A stretch of DNA of 41,616 nucleotides from JBAYNS01 sp041678625 (lineage in GTDB: Bacteria; Patescibacteriota; Gracilibacteria; Peribacterales; Peribacteraceae), in the NCBI GenBank assembly GCA_041678625.1, contig JBAYNS010000001.1:1-41616 (forward strand). The letters run 5' to 3'. Each line of letters starts with the position of its first letter. Position 1 is the first letter of the stretch. This document shows positions 36,550-41,616 of the stretch, one piece after another. The notes below the pieces were generated by a model that did not search any database, was not told the origin of the DNA, and was given only the letters and a program-made list of their open reading frames with translations. Made by a program: the position numbers and the translations under genes.

Positions 36550-36981
36550 ATGGCTGTACAAAGATTCCTTGCGGCATTCATTCTGGCACTCCTAGTAGGA
36601 GTGGCAGTTCATATGCCTGTTCATGCAGCAGACGACCAAAATGCAGCTAGCAACAAACATGTTGTTCAGCAGGTTGTGAAAACTATCCCGCTCATTCAAC
36701 CTCTTAATGACACTACAACGCAGTTGCCGGTTGGAACGTCTCCGGCAGGAACCTTTATTGCGTATTTTAACATGGGATCTTCGTGGCTCATTAGTGTCGC
36801 CGTGGGTATTGCTACTCTCTGGGTTCTTGTCTGCGGGGGCGCCATTGTGGTGGTGGGGCATAACGACGGCCAGCGCAGTGAATGGATGGGCAATATGAAG
36901 CGGGCGATCGGAGGACTCATTGCTCTGGTTTTCGCCGGGTCCATTCTGCGGTTCCTCAATTCCGCATTCTTCACTTCATGA
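36550..36981 (+). CDS. VirB2/TrbC-like pilin 1
   Basis: 143 residues from ATG 36550. Signal peptide MAVQRFLAAFILALLVGVAV with cleavage after VHAA, a soluble stretch (about 26-75), TM1 around SSWLISVAVGIATLWVLVCG and IVVVG, a polar loop (HNDGQRSEWMGNMKRA), and TM2 GGLIALVFAGSILRFLNSAF. Type IV secretion pilin layout. First gene of a three-gene operon with 4-bp start/stop overlaps; it may build a pilus or conjugation/competence-like apparatus together with PrgI and the VirB4-N-like protein encoded at 15146-16625 (inference). Confidence 0.78.
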   Translation: MAVQRFLAAFILALLVGVAVHMPVHAADDQNAASNKHVVQQVVKTIPLIQPLNDTTTQLPVGTSPAGTFIAYFNMGSSWLISVAVGIATLWVLVCGGAIVVVGHNDGQRSEWMGNMKRAIGGLIALVFAGSILRFLNSAFFTS

Positions 36982-37574
36982 TGCGCCGTATCATTACTAC
37001 TCTCACGGCTTTCTCTGCCTCCGTACTTTCTGTGCCTGCGGCTCTGGCGGCTAGGCCACAGGTGGATCCCTGTGCGTACATCGGAGGGTGCACCTACGAT
37101 GCTAACTGGGTCAGCCCGCTTATCGGCAAGCTTGCTGGTTTGGGTATGACTATTGCCGCAGGTACGGCTGTACTCTTTGTGGTTGTTGGCGGTGCGCAGA
37201 TGGTTATCAGCATGGGGGAGGAAGGCACAATCACCAAAGGAAAAATGTCCATGGTCTATGCGCTTATCGGTTTGGGGTTGGCGATGCTGTCTCAGACTAT
37301 TGTGGCATACGTCGCCACAGAATTTTCCGGTCTCTTTATGAGTACTGATCCCATTTTCACCTTCATACGATCCGCAATTACGGTGATTGTTGGTCTCTTC
37401 AATGTCGTCTTTGCGCTGATGGTCGTCTATGCGGGATATCGCATGACCTATGCGCGGGGAGAAGCGGAGAACTTCAATAAGGCAAAGAGTATCCTGATTT
37501 GGTCTGTTGTCGGTGCGATCGGTGTTAATGTTGCTGCTGCTCTGACCAAAGCTGTTATTAATCTGCCTCTATGA
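36978..37574 (+). CDS. VirB2/TrbC-like membrane protein with two TM pairs
   Basis: 198 residues from ATG 36978 (ATGA overlap with the previous stop). Signal peptide MRRIITTLTAFSASVLSVPA ending in ALAA, then VDPCAYIGGC with two Cys. Two TM-loop-TM units follow: LGMTIAAGTAVLFVVVGGAQ with MVYALIGLGLAMLSQTIVAY, and SAITVIVGLFNVVFALMVVY with LIWSVVGAIGVNVAAALTKA, each with a polar loop (GEEGTITKGK; YARGEAENFNKAK). It looks like a duplicated TrbC-type pilin domain in one chain. Second gene of the operon. Confidence 0.75.
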   Translation: MMRRIITTLTAFSASVLSVPAALAARPQVDPCAYIGGCTYDANWVSPLIGKLAGLGMTIAAGTAVLFVVVGGAQMVISMGEEGTITKGKMSMVYALIGLGLAMLSQTIVAYVATEFSGLFMSTDPIFTFIRSAITVIVGLFNVVFALMVVYAGYRMTYARGEAENFNKAKSILIWSVVGAIGVNVAAALTKAVINLPL

Positions 37575-37909
37575 TACATACTCTTTTTGTCATCATCGGT
37601 TTGGGAGCGGACAGTGCGTATGCAGGAGCTTTCGATGAATACTGTTCCATTTTGCACAGTGGTTGCGGGAGTGGCAGCAGCTTTTTAGAAGAACTCTTCA
37701 GCCGGTTGGGGAACTTCTTTGCCCCTCTTGTTGCCGGTGCAGCGGTGGCCGTCATCATCTACGGTGCAATCAGACTTATTACATCTGCGGGGAACGATCA
37801 GGGCAAAGAGGAGGCAAAGAAGATTATTACCACGGCGCTTACAGGGCTTATTCTTGCTCTTGCTGCGGAAGCAATCATTATCTATATCAACAATTTCATT
37901 TGGAGTTAA
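37571..37909 (+). CDS. VirB2/TrbC-like pilin 3
   Basis: 112 residues from ATG 37571 (ATGA overlap). A short signal-like start (MIHTLFVIIGLGADSAYAGA), a small Cys-containing segment (YCSILHSGCGSGSS), TM1 FFAPLVAGAAVAVIIYGAIR, loop SAGNDQGKEEAKK and TM2 ITTALTGLILALAAEAIIIY. The GNDQGKEEAKK loop followed by a hydrophobic helix is a frequent CPR pilin signature. Last gene of the operon; metG begins 73 bp downstream. Confidence 0.78.
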   Translation: MIHTLFVIIGLGADSAYAGAFDEYCSILHSGCGSGSSFLEELFSRLGNFFAPLVAGAAVAVIIYGAIRLITSAGNDQGKEEAKKIITTALTGLILALAAEAIIIYINNFIWS

Positions 37910-37982
37910 CCTTGATCGGACTTCTCCTCTGTGTTCTCCTGCGCTAGGCTGGCAATGTTTTTACGGTGTCATCTTATTCTTT

Positions 37983-39578
37983 ATGAACAAACGTCAGTAC
38001 ATCACGACGGCGATTGACTACCCCAATGCAGCTCCGCATATGGGGCACGTATTGGAAAAGGTTCTGGCGGATGTCTGCGCCCGTTGGATGCGTCTTAGCA
38101 GGAATCCATCTGATTTTCCCAAGGCCAGGAATGCAGTACGTTTCCAGATCGGGACCGATGAACACGGTGTAAAGATTGCGCGCAAAGCTCAAGAAGAAGG
38201 CGTAACGCCGCAACAGCTTGTGGATCGCAATGTGCCGCTCTTCCAAGATCTCTACGGGCGACTCGGCATTTCCTACGACGCCTTTGTGCGCACCACGGAT
38301 CGCAAGAATCACTGGCCGACGGTGGAAGCACTCTGGCGGAAGCTCGCAGAAGCGGGCAAGCTCGAGAAACGCAGCTACACTGGCCTCTACTGCAGCGGAT
38401 GCGAGCGATTCCTGACGAAGAAGGATCTGGAAGGCGGGCAGTGCGCCATCCACAAGGTTGCGCCTGAGGAAGTGACCGAAGAGAACTGGTTCTTCTCCCT
38501 GAGCAAAGATGCAGCGTGGCTCAAAAAACTCCTCACGCAAAAGGGGAAAGGAAAGTACGCCATGGTCCCGGATTTCCGCGCACCCGAAACACTCATGCTC
38601 ATTGAGCAGGGATTGGAAGATGTCTCATTTTCCCGTCCAAGAACGTCGCTGGATTGGGGTATTCCGGTTCCAGATGACCCCGATCACGTGATGTATGTGT
38701 GGTGTGATGCGCTTACCAATTACATTTCTGGCCTCGATTATTTCGGTCTCAGTGGAGCGAGCGAGGTGGCTCGCCATGAGCGAGCAGGCGACGTTAGTCG
38801 CCTGGGAGTCGAATGGTGGGATGATGCAGAAGTTACGCATGTCATTGGCAAGGACATCGCGCGTTTCCACGCACTCATCTGGCCGGCGATGCTCAAGGCT
38901 GCAGATGTGCGCACGCCCGATAGGCTCCTCATCCATGGGTTCCTGACAAACGAAGGAGAGAAAATGAGCAAGAGTTTGGGGAACGTGGTGAATCCCGAAG
39001 ATGTCCTCACGCGGTTTGGCGGTGACCCCGATCCGTTGCGTTTTTATTTAAGTCACGAGGTTCCCGTTGGGCGTGATGGCGACTTCTCTTGGGATCGTAT
39101 AGAGAAATTGTATGATTCTAAGCTCCGGAATGATTTGGGAAACCTGCTCAATCGTGTGCTTGTTCTTATGAATAAAGAAGGAGGAATACTGGTGAAAATC
39201 GAAAAGAATGAAGGACCGTGGTCAGGCTACGAGAAGTGTATGAACGCATTTGTGTACTCCAATGCATTGGAACATCTGACAGCGTTTGTGACGGAGGCGA
39301 ATCGTTACATTGATGAGACGCAGGTGTGGAAGCTGGAAGGGAAACGCAAACTTTTAGAGCTCTCTGAATTAGCTGAGCGCTTACGTCACATTGCTCTCAT
39401 GCTTCTCCCATTCATGCCTGGTACAGCGCAGAGGATCTCCAAGCAACTCAATGTTCCCTATGTAGACAGAATGCTTGATGTTGATTTTGTCATCACGGAC
39501 GAGATGAAGCAGTGGGGGAGCCAAAAGGAATGGAAGACCGTGGGCAAGCCGGAGATTCTGTTTAAGCCACTGGAGTAG
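37983..39578 (+). CDS. metG: Methionyl-tRNA synthetase
   Basis: 531 residues from ATG 37983 (MNKRQYITTAIDYPNAAPHM). The HIGH motif reads HMGH (19-22); the zinc knuckle CSGCERF...QCAIHK is at about 138-160; WCDALTNYISGLDYF, HVIGKDIARFHALIWPAML and GEKMSKSLGN (KMSKS, about 328) complete the class-I core; the anticodon-binding helices follow. It charges tRNA-Met. A 60-bp palindrome-rich insertion at about 38751-38810 adds around 20 in-frame residues (SGASEVARHERAGDVSRLG) in the catalytic domain. The start follows a pyrimidine-rich tract (TCATCTTATTCTTT). Confidence 0.96.
   Translation: MNKRQYITTAIDYPNAAPHMGHVLEKVLADVCARWMRLSRNPSDFPKARNAVRFQIGTDEHGVKIARKAQEEGVTPQQLVDRNVPLFQDLYGRLGISYDAFVRTTDRKNHWPTVEALWRKLAEAGKLEKRSYTGLYCSGCERFLTKKDLEGGQCAIHKVAPEEVTEENWFFSLSKDAAWLKKLLTQKGKGKYAMVPDFRAPETLMLIEQGLEDVSFSRPRTSLDWGIPVPDDPDHVMYVWCDALTNYISGLDYFGLSGASEVARHERAGDVSRLGVEWWDDAEVTHVIGKDIARFHALIWPAMLKAADVRTPDRLLIHGFLTNEGEKMSKSLGNVVNPEDVLTRFGGDPDPLRFYLSHEVPVGRDGDFSWDRIEKLYDSKLRNDLGNLLNRVLVLMNKEGGILVKIEKNEGPWSGYEKCMNAFVYSNALEHLTAFVTEANRYIDETQVWKLEGKRKLLELSELAERLRHIALMLLPFMPGTAQRISKQLNVPYVDRMLDVDFVITDEMKQWGSQKEWKTVGKPEILFKPLE
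38761..38803. repeat. Two palindromes inside metG
   Basis: GCGAG-gtgg-CTCGC (38761-38774) and AGGCGAC-gtta-GTCGCCT (38786-38803), both perfect, lie in the in-frame insertion of metG. Similar in size to the intergenic palindromes but not identical. Confidence 0.8.
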
Positions 39579-39724
39579 ATTTGGGGAGGAGAAAGATGAC
39601 GCGTTTTCTCGACAGTGCTTTAGTGCGTGCTACAATTCTTCTGCTCTCACAAGCGACACTGAAGTGCGAAAGTTATCTTAAGATGTGGCGAAGGGAGCAC
39701 GATTACTTTTTACCCCCAACAGGT

Positions 39725-40021
39725 ATGTTTGATCCTATGTCCGATCTTACGGGCGACTCCTCCATCGGAGACGATGCTCCTGCTCCTGCAGCTGCACCAC
39801 GTCCCGGCGGTGGCGATCGCCGGTTTGCCGATGAGTTGCACTCCATCACTATTCATGCGAAGCAGCGCACGTTCTATATTGATCTGAAGCAATCAGGCAA
39901 TGGGAAGTTCTTCAAAATCTCCGAGAAGTCCCGCGGTGGTCAAAAGACGACCATCATGTTCGATGCAGAAGATCTGGATCAGTTCATCAAGGCCTTTCAG
40001 GAGATGAAGAGTCATGTTTAG
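39725..40021 (+). CDS. PUR-domain nucleic-acid-binding protein (DUF3276-like)
   Basis: 98 residues from ATG 39725, preceded by a pyrimidine-rich region; the longer frame from 39581 adds unconserved sequence. A Pro/Ala/Gly-rich N-terminus (about 1-32) is followed by one PUR-alpha-like module: HAKQRTFYIDLKQSGNGKFF, KISEKSRGGQKTTIMFDAED, LDQFIKAFQEM. Bacterial PUR proteins bind single-stranded nucleic acid and dimerise; cellular role unclear. It follows metG but has 146 bp of spacing. Confidence 0.82.
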   Translation: MFDPMSDLTGDSSIGDDAPAPAAAPRPGGGDRRFADELHSITIHAKQRTFYIDLKQSGNGKFFKISEKSRGGQKTTIMFDAEDLDQFIKAFQEMKSHV

Positions 40022-40190
40022 TGTCTGGTTTTCGAATGTGTCATTCTTCTACTGCGTTCCGTAAAGGAAGCAAAGGAGGAAAAAAGAAGCAAAGGAAGCA
40101 AAAGAGTGCGGAGAGATAAAGAGGCATGATCTGATATCTCTCCTTTGCTTCTTTTGCTTCCTTTCATTCCCTTGCTTCTTTTTGATTTAG
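40022..40190. repeat. Inverted GGAAGCAAAGG-type repeats between convergent genes
   Basis: Left tract about 40068-40110 (GGAAGCAAAGGAGG, AGAAGCAAAGGAAGCAAAAG) and right tract about 40135-40185 (CTCCTTTGCTTCTTTTGC, CCCTTGCTTCTTTTT) are near reverse complements. The structure could form a long hairpin with T runs on both strands, a likely bidirectional terminator. Confidence 0.65.
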
Positions 40191-41450
40191 CTATAGTCCT
40201 TGCATCGGAATCACATATCCATTCACGTGCGGGTTCATGACCATCAGCAGGAAGACGAGCTTGGCGGCTTCTGCGCGCGTGATGGATTGACCGGGTCGGA
40301 ATGTTCCATCCGGATACCCTTCTACGATATCCAGCTCCACTGCTTGTTTGATGAACGGAAAGAACCAGTCGGCTTGCGAAATGTCAGAGAACCCCATGGT
40401 GATGTTGTACCCTTCTGGAGGAGTAACTTTCGATGCACCCAAAAGCATCTTAAGCGCTTCTGCGCGGTTTACCGGCTCATCGGGGCGGAACGTGTTGTCC
40501 TCATATCCCTCTATAATATTCAGGCGTAGTGCGGTGTAGATCACATGACGGCGCAGAGCGCGGTCTTCGGTCTCGTAGGGCCGGGGGGTAGAGGGCAGAT
40601 CTTCAAAACTTGCAGACAGACGTTCATCGTCGTTGGTGAGAGGAATACAACTTGCCAGCAGTGCCAATTTCAGGAGCTCAAAACGTGAGATCTGTTGGTC
40701 CGGCTTAAATGTGCGCTCTGCTCCTTCTCCGTATCCATCGGCGATGCGCGTGTATGAGGGCATGACTTTGGTTTTATGCAGTCGTACAACATAGTCATTT
40801 GCCCAGTGATCTTGCATATCCTCAAACGTTGCCAGAGGCTTATCGTACAGAAGACATGCATTTTCCTGCGGGTCCTCTCCCTGTTCCAATTCGATACCAT
40901 CGGTAATGCCATCCATGTCCGTATCCGCTGCGTTTGGATCGGTACCCTGAATGAATTCTTCCTGATTGGTAAGGCCGTCGCGATCATTATCCATCTGCGC
41001 ATCCGCGGGATCGTCTCCCGAAAGATTATTCATAATCTCATACTCGTCTGGAATGCCGTCAAAGTCTCCATCTGAACGGTAGTGTGCATCGAGCGGAAAC
41101 GGATCATCAAAATCATTGATGCCGTCACCGTCCGTATCAGGATTTGCCGGATCGGTACCCAGCTCCAGCTCTTCTCCGTTCACCAGACCATCGTTGTCCA
41201 GATCGTACGTAAAGTCATCCCTGCGATCGAGCGGATTCCGTCCGGCTGCCAACTCCGCCCCATCAGATTCTCCGCCACCGTCACTATCGGCATTGAAAGG
41301 ATCTGTCTCACCATCGTCAACGCGACCGTTGTTGTTAAGGTCTTCTTCGCTGTTCAGGAGTCCGTCTCCGTCTATGTCCAGTGGCAGAGTCGTGTCCTGC
41401 GCGTATGCCAGGGGCAGGAGTGTCAGAAAGAGGATCAGGAGCAAGCGCAT
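40191..41450 (-). CDS. Secreted surface protein: thrombospondin type 3 repeats plus three SLH domains
   Basis: 419 residues. Signal peptide MRLLLILFLTLLPLAYAQ, cleavage after AYA. Residues about 24-195 hold calcium-binding type 3 repeats with DxDxDG loops (DIDGDGLLNSEEDLNNNGRV; DLDNDGLVNGEELELGTDPA; NPDTDGDGINDFDDPFPLDA; DTDMDGITDGIELEQGEDPQ). Residues about 203-419 hold three S-layer homology domains (ATFEDMQDHWANDYVVRLHK; IIEGYEDNTFRPDEPVNRAE; IVEGYPDGTFRPGQSITRAE). SLH domains anchor proteins to wall polysaccharide, so this is probably an S-layer-associated or cell-surface protein with a calcium-stiffened stalk. Confidence 0.93.
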   Translation of the reverse strand: MRLLLILFLTLLPLAYAQDTTLPLDIDGDGLLNSEEDLNNNGRVDDGETDPFNADSDGGGESDGAELAAGRNPLDRRDDFTYDLDNDGLVNGEELELGTDPANPDTDGDGINDFDDPFPLDAHYRSDGDFDGIPDEYEIMNNLSGDDPADAQMDNDRDGLTNQEEFIQGTDPNAADTDMDGITDGIELEQGEDPQENACLLYDKPLATFEDMQDHWANDYVVRLHKTKVMPSYTRIADGYGEGAERTFKPDQQISRFELLKLALLASCIPLTNDDERLSASFEDLPSTPRPYETEDRALRRHVIYTALRLNIIEGYEDNTFRPDEPVNRAEALKMLLGASKVTPPEGYNITMGFSDISQADWFFPFIKQAVELDIVEGYPDGTFRPGQSITRAEAAKLVFLLMVMNPHVNGYVIPMQGL

Positions 41451-41514
41451 GGTTCCCAGTATGCAGCGAAAGGAGTTATAGAGCTACTGGTTGTTCACCC
41501 GCCTTCGCAGGATG

Positions 41515-41534
41515 CCTCCAGCGTAAGCTGGAGG
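41515..41534. repeat. Palindrome upstream of the SLH gene
   Basis: CCTCCAGC-gtaa-GCTGGAGG, perfect 8-bp arms, within a repeat-like GC-rich intergenic region (41451-41616) that holds no gene I can recognise. Confidence 0.75.
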
Positions 41535-41616
41535 ATGAATGCGTCTCAATTGAAAGGCGATCCTGCTACGGACGGGTTACGCCCTGCGAGGCACGAAGTG
41601 AGTGAAAAGAAACCGC

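Noticed and set aside
1..41616. Recoded TGA (glycine) as in Gracilibacteria
   Set aside because: TGA serves as an ordinary stop in several genes with overlapping downstream starts (for example 2149, 4098 and 36981), and no in-frame TGA is needed in the conserved genes.

Overview
The window looks like a chromosome segment of a Patescibacteria/CPR bacterium, probably Peregrinibacteria-like (an inference from gene content and architecture). It has roughly 50% GC by eye, standard code use with TGA as a stop, compact genes, few Shine-Dalgarno motifs, several TrbC/VirB2-like pilins plus PrgI and a VirB4-N-like protein, CPR-style short repeats, and a large share of unrecognised small proteins.

Layout: 1-1077 is the truncated start of an ABC exporter (minus). 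1276-6025 is one operon: two small TM-anchored proteins sharing a 35-residue motif, then a MacA-like adaptor, a MacB-like ATPase and a FtsX/MacB permease. 6255-6449 is a cold-shock protein with its own promoter and terminator. 6505-7785 is repeat-rich with an AT-rich orphan. 7782-10926 carries a GT39-like membrane protein and a divergent GGDEF protein. 11047-11315 has tRNA-Gly(UCC) and a broken second copy. 11369-13296 holds yidD, two small membrane proteins, an orphan and a HIT hydrolase. 13294-13557 is a near-perfect 121-bp palindromic element inside TTAGGAA-type repeats, between the convergent HIT and S1 genes. 13553-19382 (minus) has ribosomal protein S1, a VirB4-N-like protein, PrgI and ClpC, the last under a CIRCE operator. 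19691-25648 has an AI-2E-type exporter, a VirB2-like pilin, dus, L1, a membrane protein, L11 and a secreted protein. 25710-33432 has ruvB, an EamA-type protein, GT4, tRNA-Lys with a GIY-YIG gene, an RBBP9-type hydrolase, a PurF-like protein and tatD. 33449-36331 is a dense tRNA/repeat zone (Arg-CCG, Gly-CCC, Gly-GCC, three tRNA fragments, a frameshifted GIY-YIG gene, a cis-prenyltransferase-like gene between 36-bp direct repeats). 36550-39578 has three pilin-like genes and metG; 39725-41450 a PUR-domain protein and a TSP3/SLH surface protein.

The strongest unusual signal is how tRNA genes, short palindromes and small cargo genes are associated. Copies of tRNA 3' ends lie beyond GIY-YIG genes at tRNA-Lys and tRNA-Gly(CCC). 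Three damaged tRNA copies or halves carry a palindrome exactly in the D arm. Palindromes of one architecture sit beside nearly every tRNA. This suggests tRNA-anchored mini-cassettes and a palindromic element that targets tRNA sequence.

A second theme is gene expression. Seven genes have a -10 box only 6-9 bp from the start codon, which predicts leaderless mRNAs. Many others have a pyrimidine-rich tract instead of a Shine-Dalgarno. ClpC appears HrcA-regulated. All functional statements come from reading motifs by eye; no database search was possible.
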